Part shown: one piece after another, positions 30,111-38,350 of the stretch
Layout: each line of letters opens with the position of its first letter
Numbering within the stretch: position 1 is the first letter of the stretch
NCBI RefSeq assembly: GCF_019655055.1
Contig: NZ_BPFA01000010.1
Coordinates: 62,001 to 126,000, forward strand
From: Shewanella sp. MBTL60-112-B2
Lineage (GTDB): Bacteria; Pseudomonadota; Gammaproteobacteria; Enterobacterales; Shewanellaceae
DNA length: 64,000 nt
Reading direction: 5' to 3'
Notes under the pieces: generated by a model
The model's database searches: none
Seen by the model: only the letters and a program-made list of their open reading frames with translations
Told to the model about the DNA's origin: nothing
Position numbers and translations under genes: made by a program

Positions 30111-30275
30111 ATGGATACCAACAAGCTGTTACTCATCATCATCGCAATTTTATTACCGCCAGTGGCAGTTTTTCTTAAAAGCGGTGTAGGTAAGGACTTA
30201 CTGATCAATATCATTTTATGTCTGTTATTCTTTATTCCAGGCCTACTGCATGCGTTGTGGGTTGTGACCAAATAG
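30111..30275 (+). CDS. YqaE/Pmp3-family small membrane protein
   Basis: A 54-residue protein, MDTNKLLLIIIAILLPPVAV followed by FLKSGVGKDLLINIILCLLF and a short end (GLLHALWVVTK). The double hydrophobic hairpin with LPPVAVFLKSG and the IILCLLFFIPGLLHA helix is the Pmp3/YqaE pattern, a family linked in yeast and plants to membrane potential and salt or cold stress. AAGGACATCAATTT provides a ribosome site. It is an isolated gene between two terminators. The function in bacteria is not established. Confidence 0.85.
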   Translation: MDTNKLLLIIIAILLPPVAVFLKSGVGKDLLINIILCLLFFIPGLLHALWVVTK

Positions 30276-30300
30276 CCATGCAGTAATGAGCTCATATACT

Positions 30301-30327
30301 AAGCCTAACTAGTCGTTAGGCTTTTTT
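30301..30327. terminator. Terminator between the Pmp3-like gene and the convergent LysR gene
   Basis: Arms AAGCCTAAC (30301-30309) and GTTAGGCTT (30315-30323) followed by a T run. It terminates the plus-strand small gene and may also serve the minus-strand regulator. Confidence 0.85.
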
Positions 30328-30340
30328 GTCTCTATGTTAA

Positions 30341-31249
30341 TTAAGGCTCTGCATCAGAAGACGTCTGTTCTAGTTGCTGTTTAACCAACTCTATCATCGC
30401 CTTCGCCGCAAAAGAGAGGCTTTGCTGTTTACGCCAAAACAGTGACAACTCCCATCTTAAATCACTCACCGCAAGGGGTACGTTCACAACTGCATCGACG
30501 CGGTAACGCTCGGCAATAATCTGTGGTAACACCATGATACCCGTGCCAGCAGCAACCAGTGCAATACCAAAGTCAGCATGGCTTACTCGCGTTATTTCCG
30601 CAGGAATAAATCCCGCTTTATCACAAGCATTTAAAATCAGCTCATAAAGGGCATATTCAGGCTCGAACATTACCTGTGCCAAAGATTGCAGATCTTTGAG
30701 CTGCAGCTCCTTATGCTCTGCGAGTCGATGGGTTTTAGGCACAACGACAACCATAGGATCATTACGGATCCTAAGCCCGTCAAACTCACCGTCAAATGCA
30801 ATGATCCCGGTCGCTAATTCAATCTCATTCTTCTGCAGGGCTAGAGTCTGCTCAACCCCGCCGCGCACCAATAACTGCATATCGACTTTAGGGTATTGCT
30901 GCCTAAACTTGGCGATAACCGGGGCAAATAACTCGGCGCTACCTAATGGCGCCAACCCTAGCTTTAATGTGCCTCCGGTAAGGTTTCGTAGTGCTTCCAG
31001 CTCGGATAGCATGGATTGTCGCTGGGCCATCAAGAGCTGGGCATGGCGATACACCAGCTCTCCCGCTGCGGTAAGCTTTATCTGAGTACCACGTTTGCCT
31101 CGCTCAAGCAGCACCATTCCTAGCTCTTCCTCTAAAGCTTTAATTGCCTTTGAAAGTGCTGGTTGCGTTAAAAATACATTACGACTGGCCTTAGCAAAGC
31201 CACCAGCGTCGACCACTTGAGTAAAATAGTGCAGCGTTTTCAGATCCAT
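30341..31249 (-). CDS. LysR-family regulator divergent from lrgAB (CidR-like)
   Basis: A 302-residue LTTR with a winged helix-turn-helix at residues 1-60 (MDLKTLHYFTQVVDAGGFAK, then TQPALSKAIKALEEELG) and an effector domain from about 90. It lies immediately divergent from a CidA/LrgA-CidB/LrgB pair, the standard arrangement for a CidR-type activator of these genes, which in Gram-positives responds to acetate or pyruvate overflow. The intergenic space of about 108 bases should hold its binding site. The regulatory link is inferred from position. Confidence 0.88.
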   Translation of the reverse strand: MDLKTLHYFTQVVDAGGFAKASRNVFLTQPALSKAIKALEEELGMVLLERGKRGTQIKLTAAGELVYRHAQLLMAQRQSMLSELEALRNLTGGTLKLGLAPLGSAELFAPVIAKFRQQYPKVDMQLLVRGGVEQTLALQKNEIELATGIIAFDGEFDGLRIRNDPMVVVVPKTHRLAEHKELQLKDLQSLAQVMFEPEYALYELILNACDKAGFIPAEITRVSHADFGIALVAAGTGIMVLPQIIAERYRVDAVVNVPLAVSDLRWELSLFWRKQQSLSFAAKAMIELVKQQLEQTSSDAEP

Positions 31250-31357
31250 TTAGATAACCATTACTTATAGATTCCATTCTTAATATTCATTTTTTTTATC
31301 TATTAGGCAAGCGTAAACTGACTGTCATTCATCAACTGTGCTCAATTGGAGCTCATC

Positions 31358-31813
31358 ATGGCAAGCCTTGCCAGCCCATCTAGAATTAACCTTAAGCAAA
31401 CAACGATTACTGCCGGACAGATAGCCCTGCTATGTCTATTTGCTTGGGGCTGCCAGACTTTAGCCAAGCAGATCCACTCTCCCATTCCCGGCAGCGTCAT
31501 CGGTCTTGGTGTGCTACTGCTATTATTAGCCTGCAAATTAATCCCCGAGACCAGCGTTAACTTAGGTTCAACTTGGCTGATTGGCGATCTATTACTGTTC
31601 TTTATCCCACCAGTTGTTGCCGTAATCAAATACCAAGACTTACTTGAACACTATGGCGCCGTGCTTATTGGCTCAATGTTGGCCGCCAGCAGCGGTGTAC
31701 TTGTCGGCACCGCCTTCACCGTCGATAGGTTGTTTAAGTTTGAGCATAAACAAAACTTAAAAAGACAGTTAGCTAGGCAACAAAATAATATTGAACTGAG
31801 TAGCCATCAATGA
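31358..31813 (+). CDS. CidA/LrgA family membrane protein
   Basis: A protein of about 151 residues with four hydrophobic segments, holin-like. The motif HSPIPGSVIGLGVLLLLLACK matches the CidA/LrgA family, and an FFIPPVVAVIKYQDLL segment follows. The ATG at 31358 has TTGGAG upstream; an in-frame TTG at 31346 is part of that site and less likely. Its stop overlaps the ATG of the CidB/LrgB gene (ATGA), so the two are co-translated. The family modulates autolysis or, in plants and bacteria, transports glycolate- or pyruvate-like acids. The role here is unproved. Confidence 0.88.
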   Translation: MASLASPSRINLKQTTITAGQIALLCLFAWGCQTLAKQIHSPIPGSVIGLGVLLLLLACKLIPETSVNLGSTWLIGDLLLFFIPPVVAVIKYQDLLEHYGAVLIGSMLAASSGVLVGTAFTVDRLFKFEHKQNLKRQLARQQNNIELSSHQ

Positions 31814-32499
31814 GCCACTCGGCAGTCGGGCTCTTCTGCTTAGCCCTCACCCTTGTTGGTTACTATGCCAGCAAAACACTCTATCGCCACCAGCGCAGAG
31901 TGTGGTTTGCACCCATTATTATTGCGCCAGTGATTATACTCACTGTGGTCGTTAGCCTTAATATTGCGGTAAGTGATTACTTCAGCTATACCCATTGGTT
32001 AGCCGCCATGCTAGCCCCAGCAACTATTGCCTTTGCCGTGCCAATATATCGTGAAAGGCAGTTGATAAAGCAGTATCCAATCACACTAAGCTTGGGAGTT
32101 CTTACCGGGTTATTATTAGGTGTTGGCTCATCTTGGTTATTAACTTTGTGTACTAATATGCCGTCTCAGATCTCCCACAGCTTAATGGTGCGCTCAGTCT
32201 CGACCCCCTTTGCTATCGAGGCAACGACGGCCTTTGGTGGTGTCCCTGAGCTTACCGCTATGTTAGTGCTGCTTACTGGAGTCATGGGCATGTTAATTTG
32301 TGAGCCACTATTTAAACTGGCTAATATTCGCAGCTCTGTGGCCAAAGGGGTAGCATTAGGGGCATCGGCTCATGGCGCGGGTGCAGCTAAAGCCAGTGAA
32401 ATAGGCAGACAAGAGGGAGTTATTGCCAGTTTGACCATGATATTTACTGGTATCGCAATGGTGCTAACAGCGCCTATATTTGCCGCCCTACTAAACTAG
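31810..32499 (+). CDS. CidB/LrgB family membrane protein
   Basis: A 229-residue polytopic membrane protein of the LrgB family (E. coli YohK type). It contains the family region with LMVRSVSTPFAIEATTAFGG and GASAHGAGAAKASEIGRQEG, which is highly conserved. It is the partner of the upstream CidA/LrgA gene with a four-base overlap and is probably controlled by the divergent LysR protein. A hairpin without a T run follows at 32530-32562. Confidence 0.9.
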   Translation: MSHSAVGLFCLALTLVGYYASKTLYRHQRRVWFAPIIIAPVIILTVVVSLNIAVSDYFSYTHWLAAMLAPATIAFAVPIYRERQLIKQYPITLSLGVLTGLLLGVGSSWLLTLCTNMPSQISHSLMVRSVSTPFAIEATTAFGGVPELTAMLVLLTGVMGMLICEPLFKLANIRSSVAKGVALGASAHGAGAAKASEIGRQEGVIASLTMIFTGIAMVLTAPIFAALLN

Positions 32500-32966
32500 C
32501 CTACCCATATTGCAAATTAAAACCTTAAAGGCGGCCTAAAATGCTTTACATCTAAGGCCGCCACACAAAATATGTCGATTTACCTCAACATAAGAAATTT
32601 TCAAGTTCAGCGCTTACGCTAATATCAACCTTGTTATTGGGCTGCAGGATCTTAAGAACATCAGCAAACGAATATAGACTAAGCCCGCCAAATCGTAACA
32701 ATGGGTTATCCCCTCCGCCTTTCTAGAAAACTGTTAGTCATAGAAGCTGTTCAACCTCAGTCATTTGAGCTGTTGTTTAAAACAGGCTTTAACACATAGA
32801 TTAAATTTACGCTTTGGCGTTTACAGTCAAATTAGGTAAAGTGTCTGCTGCAATCACAAGCTTGCAGCGTTTTAGTAAAGAATGACACTGTCAACAAACC
32901 TAAAACCAACACAAAATAAAAACATACAAAACAAATATAAATAATTAGAACATTTGAAGGAAAGTT
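32500..32966. other. Intergenic region between lrgB and the POT-like transporter gene
   Basis: 467 bases without a gene. Near the left end GGCGGCCT (32530-32537) pairs with AGGCCGCC (32555-32562); this could be a weak terminator of lrgB but lacks a T tract. The right part is AT-rich and ends with AAGGAAAG, the ribosome site of the transporter gene. I see no small RNA or riboswitch that I could name. Confidence 0.4.
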
Positions 32967-34502
32967 ATGAGCGATTCGAACGATGCTTACGCAGATAACG
33001 ACCTAAGGGAAGTTAAACAGCTGGGGATGTGGGCCTCTATCGCCAGCTTGAGTTATATATTCTGGATTGTCGGTGGCATGGAGCTGGTTGAGCGAATTGC
33101 CTACTACGGTGTAAAGGCCAGTGCCGGCCTCTATGCTAAAGCCCCAACATCTGAAGGTGGTTTAGGCATTAGCCTTAGCGATTACGGTATCATCATCGCT
33201 CTTTGGGCGTTTATGCAGACCTTTATTCCTGTCTTTACAGGCGGGATCTCAGACCGTGTAGGTTATAAAGAAACTATCTTCGTCTCGACCATTATCAAGA
33301 TTGCTGGTTATCTGGTGATGGCTTTCTTCCCAAGCTTTTACGGTTTCCTGTTCGGCGCCATACTACTTGCCGGTGGTACCGGAGTATTTAAGCCGGGGAT
33401 CCAGGGCACCTTAGTCCTATCTACAGCTAGACAAAACACCTCGATGGCTTGGGGTATATTCTACCAAGTGGTCAATATTGGTGGTTTCCTAGGACCGCTT
33501 GTTGCCGTACATATGCGCCAACTGTCTTGGGATAACGTCTTTTATGCTTGTGCCGCGATTATTTCGCTTAACTTCCTCTTCTTGCTTGCCTATAAAGAGC
33601 CTGGTAAAGAAGAACGCATGGAGCGTAACCGTAAGATTAAAGCCGGTGAGATCCACCAGGAAGCTTTATGGCGTGATGCTTTGAACGAGCTGAAAAAGCC
33701 GGTTGTTATCTACTACATGCTGGTATTCGCTGGATTCTGGTTCCTATTTAACTCGTTATTTGACGTATTACCGATCCACATTGCCGAGTGGGTCGATACC
33801 AGCGTAATTGTTACTTCACTATTTGGTCCTGAAGGGACCTCGAATGGTATGTTCCAGTTCTGGCTAGGTCTTGATAATACCGGAACTAAGGTCATGCCTG
33901 AAGGCATGCTTAACCTTAACGCGGGTATGATCATGACCAGCTGCTTCTTGGTGGCCGCATTAACCGCAAAATACCGTATTACCACGGCCATGCTAGGTGG
34001 TTGTCTGCTTAGTATTTTCGCTTTCGTGTTGATTGGCGCAACGAATACTGCATGGATGATGGTATTGGCTATTGCTATGTTCTCTTTCGGCGAAATGATG
34101 ATCAGCCCAAAGAAAAACGAGTTTATGGGTAACATTGCACCTGAAGGTAAGAAGGCTATGTACTTGGGCTTCGTGATGCTGCCACAGGGCATAGGCTGGA
34201 CGCTCGAAGGTTATTTTGGCCCTAAACTGTATGAGATGTATGCCTCTAAAGAGATCTTTTCATTAGAGCTACTTGCCCAGCGTGGCATGAGCGCAAGCGA
34301 AATTAGCGCCATCCCACAAGGTGAAGCCTTTACCACCTTAGTCGCCTATACCGGTGAGCCAGCTCAAGAGCTAACGACCTTACTCTACAATACCCATGAC
34401 ATAGGTATGGCTTGGTATATCATCGCAGCAATTGGCACCATATCAGCCGTAGGTATTTATCTTTACGGTAAATGGTTGTTCAAGTTACAGCAGCAAAACT
34501 AA
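32967..34502 (+). CDS. POT-like MFS transporter
   Basis: A 511-residue membrane protein with about 12-14 hydrophobic segments. The first helix carries GGMELVERIAYYG, close to the ExxERFxYYG signature of proton-coupled oligopeptide (POT/PTR) transporters, but several later POT motifs are not obvious, so this is a divergent POT-like MFS member. The substrate may be a peptide or another small solute. A GAAGGAAAG ribosome site precedes the ATG. It ends at a strong terminator shared with the convergent satP gene. Confidence 0.85.
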   Translation: MSDSNDAYADNDLREVKQLGMWASIASLSYIFWIVGGMELVERIAYYGVKASAGLYAKAPTSEGGLGISLSDYGIIIALWAFMQTFIPVFTGGISDRVGYKETIFVSTIIKIAGYLVMAFFPSFYGFLFGAILLAGGTGVFKPGIQGTLVLSTARQNTSMAWGIFYQVVNIGGFLGPLVAVHMRQLSWDNVFYACAAIISLNFLFLLAYKEPGKEERMERNRKIKAGEIHQEALWRDALNELKKPVVIYYMLVFAGFWFLFNSLFDVLPIHIAEWVDTSVIVTSLFGPEGTSNGMFQFWLGLDNTGTKVMPEGMLNLNAGMIMTSCFLVAALTAKYRITTAMLGGCLLSIFAFVLIGATNTAWMMVLAIAMFSFGEMMISPKKNEFMGNIAPEGKKAMYLGFVMLPQGIGWTLEGYFGPKLYEMYASKEIFSLELLAQRGMSASEISAIPQGEAFTTLVAYTGEPAQELTTLLYNTHDIGMAWYIIAAIGTISAVGIYLYGKWLFKLQQQN

Positions 34503-34521
34503 TTTGCTTATGTGCAGATAC

Positions 34522-34552
34522 AAAAAAAGCTGACCTAGGTCAGCTTTTTTTT
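34522..34552. terminator. Bidirectional terminator between the transporter gene and satP
   Basis: A run of A, then AGCTGACCTAGGTCAGCT as a perfect palindrome, then a run of T (34522-34552). It can act on both strands and lies between the convergent genes. Confidence 0.92.
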
Positions 34553-34604
34553 ATCGCTTTAATTACACATTATCGGAGATAAATTGTGATAATTGGTGGG
34601 TAAT

Positions 34605-35204
34605 TTATGCGGCTTGTTTTTCTGCAGCAGGCTCATAAGCAGCAACGGCTACTGGACCAACTGGTAAAATTACACGGCCAAACTCAGCATTTAGTACTTG
34701 AGCCATAGCAAAGTAAATCGCACTTAAACCACAGAAGATACCTTCGTAGCCAGCGATAGTGCCGATTAACTCGCTACCAGTGAAATCACGTGCAGCCAGT
34801 AGGAAGAATAGAATCGTTAATGAAGCAAATACAACTTGCTTAGCACGTGGGTAACGCAGCGAACCTACAAATAGCGCAGCTGTGAAAATGCCCCATAATA
34901 GTAAGTACCAACCCATGAATGCCGCAGGACTAGCCGCTAAGCCCATCTTTGGCATTACTAGTAAACCAACTAGTGTTAACCAAAATAGACCGTAAGATGT
35001 GAATGCCGTTGTACCGAAAGTATCGCCGCGCTTAAAGCACATAATACCTACGATAACCTGAGCGATACCGCCGTAGAAAATACCCATCGCTAAAATCATT
35101 GAATCGATTGGGAAAAAGCCTGCGTTATGGATGTTTAATAGCACGGTAGTCATACCGAAGCCCATTAGACCAAGCGGAGCAGGATTAGCTAGTTGTGTAG
35201 ACAT
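34605..35204 (-). CDS. satP: Acetate/succinate transporter SatP (GPR1/FUN34/YaaH family)
   Basis: A 199-residue protein with six transmembrane helices. The N-terminal [14 protein letters not shown] motif is the family signature, and the remaining helices follow the SatP pattern ([29 protein letters not shown]). It imports acetate and succinate with protons. AGGGGAAC precedes the ATG. The long upstream region (35205-35710) carries two TGTGATCT half-sites that would suit CRP control, as known for acetate uptake genes, but the other halves are poor. Confidence 0.92.
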   Translation of the reverse strand: MSTQLANPAPLGLMGFGMTTVLLNIHNAGFFPIDSMILAMGIFYGGIAQVIVGIMCFKRGDTFGTTAFTSYGLFWLTLVGLLVMPKMGLAASPAAFMGWYLLLWGIFTAALFVGSLRYPRAKQVVFASLTILFFLLAARDFTGSELIGTIAGYEGIFCGLSAIYFAMAQVLNAEFGRVILPVGPVAVAAYEPAAEKQAA

Positions 35205-35462
35205 TGAGTTCCCCTACAGGAAGTATTCACTAACAAATACACCTTGTACTAAAAGGCGCATTATTAAATTAAGTTAATTTGAGCGCGCGCATTCTAGTTG
35301 AAGCTATAACTGCGGGCAAATCTTTACTTAACCGAAATGAAGGGAGAACCAATAACAGAGAGAATAAGTTATTCAATAATATTCAAATACTTACAATGAA
35401 AAAGCAATTGATATAGTTCGCCACCACCAGCAGCGTGACCACCATCACCTAACTCGCAATAA

Positions 35463-35553
35463 TCGCGCACAGATCACATATAACCTTAACGAGCACATTA
35501 GTAATTGATGAAATTCATTGGGCTTAACTGACGAAAAATTGCACCAGATCACA
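35463..35553 (-). promoter_or_regulatory. Two CRP-like half-sites upstream of satP
   Basis: On the minus strand TGTGATCTGTGCGCGA (35478-35463) and TGTGATCTGGTGCAAT (35553-35538). Each has a perfect left half of the CRP consensus and a poor right half. They lie about 260 and 340 bases upstream of the satP start. Binding is only a guess. Confidence 0.3.
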
Positions 35554-35601
35554 AACCAACAAAATGATTCTTTATTTATCAATTAAAACTTAATTGAAGT
35601 A

Positions 35602-35637
35602 AAACTTTCAGTTTTTAGGCATAAAAACTGAAAGTTT
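35602..35637. terminator. Perfect 16-base inverted repeat downstream of rsuA
   Basis: Left arm 35602-35617 and right arm 35622-35637 are exact reverse complements around the loop GGCA. The stem is AT-rich with runs of A and T inside. It lies 74 bases after the rsuA stop on the minus strand, so a terminator is the likely use, but there is no T run after the stem and an operator is possible. Confidence 0.45.
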
Positions 35638-35710
35638 ACCGAAATTAATGGCTAAGATTAAAAGCTAAGATTGAGGCTGAAAGGCGTATTAAAGTATCAA
35701 GCCAATTATT

Positions 35711-36415
35711 TTAGGCGATAGCTATTTCACCGCAAGATAGGTCGCGACTAGCACCAACAGCTAATTCAGGATCAAGCTCAATGTCGCCCACGGATAAACG
35801 ATGTAAGCCCACGACCGGATTTTGAAATCGTCCGAACATACGCTTTATTTGATGATAGCGACCTTCGACTAATGTCACCAAAGCGGTGTAGTCATCGACT
35901 ATTTCGAGTGTTGCAGGAAGCGTGGTAATGTCTTCGAATTCAAAGTACATACCATTTGCAAATGCCGCAATATAGGATTCGTCGATAGGGTTTTTCAACG
36001 TCACCCTATATACCTTACCTACCTTATGATCCGGCGACATTAGTTTCTTCGACCAGCGACCATCATTGGTAAGTAACAGTAACCCAGAAGTATTTAAGTC
36101 CAGTCGCCCGACGATATGCAAACTCTGTTTATCAGCCCGTTCAAGTAGATCGATAACCGTCTTATGTTTGTCATCCACTGTGGCGCTGACAACACCAACG
36201 GGTTTATAGAGCATCACGTAACTAGGCGCATTCGCTTGTAAAACTTTCCCGTCGAGACAAACATGGGAGAACTCATCGATGATCTGGTCGATATTTCTTG
36301 CCACTTCACCGTCCACCAGCACTTGACCTTTAGCGAGTAACAATCTCACGTGTTTTTTATTGATGCCGGTTTTTGCACTGATAAACCTATCTAAACGCGC
36401 ACGCTTTGATTCCAT
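35711..36415 (-). CDS. rsuA: 16S rRNA pseudouridine(516) synthase RsuA
   Basis: A 234-residue enzyme with an N-terminal S4 RNA-binding domain (about 5-60, RLDRFISAKTGINKKHVRLL) and a catalytic domain. The catalytic Asp lies in GRLDLNTSGLLLLTNDG, and the C-terminal VEGRYHQIKRMFG motif is the RsuA/RluB/E/F signature. Length and order match E. coli RsuA (231). It starts only three bases after the stop of the upstream HTH regulator gene, so the two are co-transcribed. Assignment to RsuA rather than another small-subunit synthase is based on overall similarity. Confidence 0.87.
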   Translation of the reverse strand: MESKRARLDRFISAKTGINKKHVRLLLAKGQVLVDGEVARNIDQIIDEFSHVCLDGKVLQANAPSYVMLYKPVGVVSATVDDKHKTVIDLLERADKQSLHIVGRLDLNTSGLLLLTNDGRWSKKLMSPDHKVGKVYRVTLKNPIDESYIAAFANGMYFEFEDITTLPATLEIVDDYTALVTLVEGRYHQIKRMFGRFQNPVVGLHRLSVGDIELDPELAVGASRDLSCGEIAIA

Positions 36416-36418
36416 GAC

Positions 36419-37054
36419 TTATTGACCATTGTCTTTATTGTGAGGCATCACTTTATAAGCACAACGCCGTGCACCTTCGATGATATGCTCTTCACGACTG
36501 ACTATAGCGTCCTCTTCGAGCAAGGTTTGAAACAGCTGTAATTCAGATCGGCAAAAGTTAAGGCATGCCGATGCCGCCGCGCAGATAGGGCAGTGGTTCT
36601 CAAGTAACCAATAACACCCATCGACTTGCTCAACGCTAGCCATATAACCTTCGTCAGTACGTAACTGAGCCAAGCTGTGTAATTTAGCCACTAAGGTATC
36701 AGCCCCCATTAACGCATCACGATAAAGGGCTAAAGATGCCTGTTCACGGTGAGCGATAAGCTGCTCTAACCCACGATCACCAAATACTGTCTTTACCGAG
36801 TCGATTAACTGCACTGTTAGCTCTTCATGGCGATCGGAAAAGTGACTGTTACTTTGTGGAGTCAGCGCCCAATAGCGAGTCGGTCGACCACGAGTCGCTT
36901 TTCTGTCTTCAAAAATAACATCTCGATTCTCTTCTAGGCTTTGTAAATGCTGGCGCACCCCCATTGTGGTGAGCCCAAGCTCTGTGGCAATCGACTTAGC
37001 GGTCAACTGCCCTTGAGTTTTTAACATCTGCAAAATCTTATCGCTGGTCTTCAT
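36419..37054 (-). CDS. HTH transcriptional regulator with Cys-rich C-terminal domain (COG2345/SufR-like)
   Basis: A 211-residue protein with a winged helix in residues 1-65 (QLTAKSIATELGLTTMGVRQ) ending in KATRGRPTRYWALT. The C-terminal effector part has six cysteines, Cys147, 155, 158, 164, 168 and 198, including CPIC. This is the pattern of the SufR-like group that may hold an iron-sulfur cluster or sense redox or electrophiles. It is divergent from an FMN reductase-VOC operon, and the region between carries six TTTACT/AGTAAA boxes, so it probably controls both directions. rsuA follows within three bases. Confidence 0.83.
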   Translation of the reverse strand: MKTSDKILQMLKTQGQLTAKSIATELGLTTMGVRQHLQSLEENRDVIFEDRKATRGRPTRYWALTPQSNSHFSDRHEELTVQLIDSVKTVFGDRGLEQLIAHREQASLALYRDALMGADTLVAKLHSLAQLRTDEGYMASVEQVDGCYWLLENHCPICAAASACLNFCRSELQLFQTLLEEDAIVSREEHIIEGARRCAYKVMPHNKDNGQ

Positions 37055-37133
37055 TGTTATCTCTTTTGGCTATGCCGCTTTTAATACTGAACCGAAAACG
37101 CCTTAGTAACCATTATTGCTAAATCAACAATTA

Positions 37134-37219
37134 AGTAAACTTTTTTATTTACTTTATCTTTACTTTGTTTAGTAAAGAGATTACTTTACTTAAAGTTTAA
37201 ATAAACAAAAAGGTTTACT
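37134..37219. promoter_or_regulatory. Cluster of TTTACT/AGTAAA boxes between the regulator and FMN reductase genes
   Basis: AGTAAA or TTTACT occurs at 37134, 37148, 37159, 37171, 37185 and 37214. The pair at 37158-37177 forms CTTTACT-6-AGTAAAG, a perfect inverted repeat, and the last box overlaps the ribosome-site region of the reductase gene. This looks like the operator of the divergently encoded HTH regulator. Confidence 0.6.
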
Positions 37220-37222
37220 AAA

Positions 37223-37831
37223 ATGGAATTAGTCATAGTAAGTGCCAGCCAGAGAAGCCCGTCACAAAGTGCCAAAGTTGCACGTTATCTTAATGAACGA
37301 GTTGAAGGCTTTAGCAAGGTCAATCACATTGAGCTTTGCCAGTACAACTTGCCTTTTTGGGATGGTGAAGCAGATTCTAAGTCAGCCGATAATAGTCGCT
37401 GGCCCTTGATTGCTCAGCAGCTAAGGAACGCCGACGCACTAGTGTTAATTACCCCAGAATGGGGGGGCATGGCTTCGCCATTAATGAAGAACTTTTTATT
37501 GATGTGTGACAACCAAGATACCGCCCATAAGCCAGCACTTCTGGTGGCGGTAGTCAGTGGGATCAGCGGCGCCTACCCCATAGCCGAATTGAGAATGAAT
37601 GCCTTGAAGAATAATAAGCTTGTGGCGACACCCGATCACTTAATCATTAGAAACGTCGAGCAGGTGCTTAACCATAACGAGCCCCATGATGAGCGAGAGT
37701 TACATTTACGCCAGCGTATAGACTACAGTTTGCATATGCTAGAGCAATACAGTGAGGCCTTAAAATCGATCCGTTTTCAGCACCAAAACCAACCTTTTCC
37801 AAAACAGCAAGAATATAGCTACGGCATGTAA
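37223..37831 (+). CDS. NAD(P)H-dependent FMN reductase-like flavoprotein
   Basis: A 202-residue flavodoxin-fold protein. It begins MELVIVSASQRSPSQSAKVA, the phosphate-binding loop of NADPH-dependent FMN reductases, and contains LVLITPEWGGMASPLMKNFL, the PEYxxxxPxxLKN-type motif that contacts flavin. It is cytoplasmic. AAGG precedes the ATG. Its stop overlaps an ATG in the next frame (TAATG) leading into the VOC gene. A role in quinone or electrophile reduction is suggested by the divergent redox-type regulator. Confidence 0.88.
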   Translation: MELVIVSASQRSPSQSAKVARYLNERVEGFSKVNHIELCQYNLPFWDGEADSKSADNSRWPLIAQQLRNADALVLITPEWGGMASPLMKNFLLMCDNQDTAHKPALLVAVVSGISGAYPIAELRMNALKNNKLVATPDHLIIRNVEQVLNHNEPHDERELHLRQRIDYSLHMLEQYSEALKSIRFQHQNQPFPKQQEYSYGM

Positions 37832-37878
37832 TGCCTACAAATCAATCCAATCGTTATTTCAATTACAAGGAGTTTGTC

Positions 37879-38298
37879 ATGATGCGTTTAGAACACTTAA
37901 ATCTAGTTGTCAGAGATATCCCAAAGGCACTCGAGTTTTATCGAGCTATTTTTCCCCACTGGCAAGTTAGAGGCGGCGGTAAATCGACTTGGCACGGAGT
38001 GGAGCGTAATTGGGTACACTTTGGTGATGACTACCAGTACCTAACATTTAATGATGATGGCGATGCTGACAATCGCGACTTAACTGGCCATCAAGTAGGC
38101 ATGGCGCATTTTGCTTTTGTCACCGATGACCTAGATGGTGTCATCGCTCGTTTGGCGCAAGTCGGCCGAGACATAGATAAACCCGGCGCCGAAGATCCTT
38201 TTAGACGCAACGCGTACTTTATTGACCCCGATGGCTATGAGGTCGAGTTTGTCGAGTACTTGACTGATATCCCAACACTGCGTAATCGCTACGATTAG
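37879..38298 (+). CDS. VOC family (glyoxalase/dioxygenase fold) protein
   Basis: A protein of about 139 residues beginning MMRLEHLNLVVRDIPKALEF and containing FIDPDGYEVEFVEY near the end, the two conserved halves of the vicinal oxygen chelate fold. The start at 37879 has AAGGAG at 37867-37872; an earlier in-frame ATG at 37831 overlaps the reductase stop and would add 16 residues. Metal ligands His (LEHLNL), His (QVGMAHFAF) and Glu (VEFVEY) are in place. It is the second gene of the reductase operon. The substrate is unknown. Confidence 0.85.
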   Translation: MMRLEHLNLVVRDIPKALEFYRAIFPHWQVRGGGKSTWHGVERNWVHFGDDYQYLTFNDDGDADNRDLTGHQVGMAHFAFVTDDLDGVIARLAQVGRDIDKPGAEDPFRRNAYFIDPDGYEVEFVEYLTDIPTLRNRYD

Positions 38299-38350
38299 AA
38301 GTGTGAAGCTTGGTTTAGAAGTAAAACGATATCGCTAAAAATGAGCCTGA

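Larger units (their letters stand above)
35205..35710. other. Long AT-rich intergenic region upstream of satP and downstream of rsuA
   Basis: 506 bases without a gene. It holds the satP promoter, two TGTGATCT-like half-sites on the minus strand (35463-35478 and 35538-35553) and a perfect 16-base inverted repeat at 35602-35637 close to the rsuA end. The remainder shows nothing I can interpret. Confidence 0.45.
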
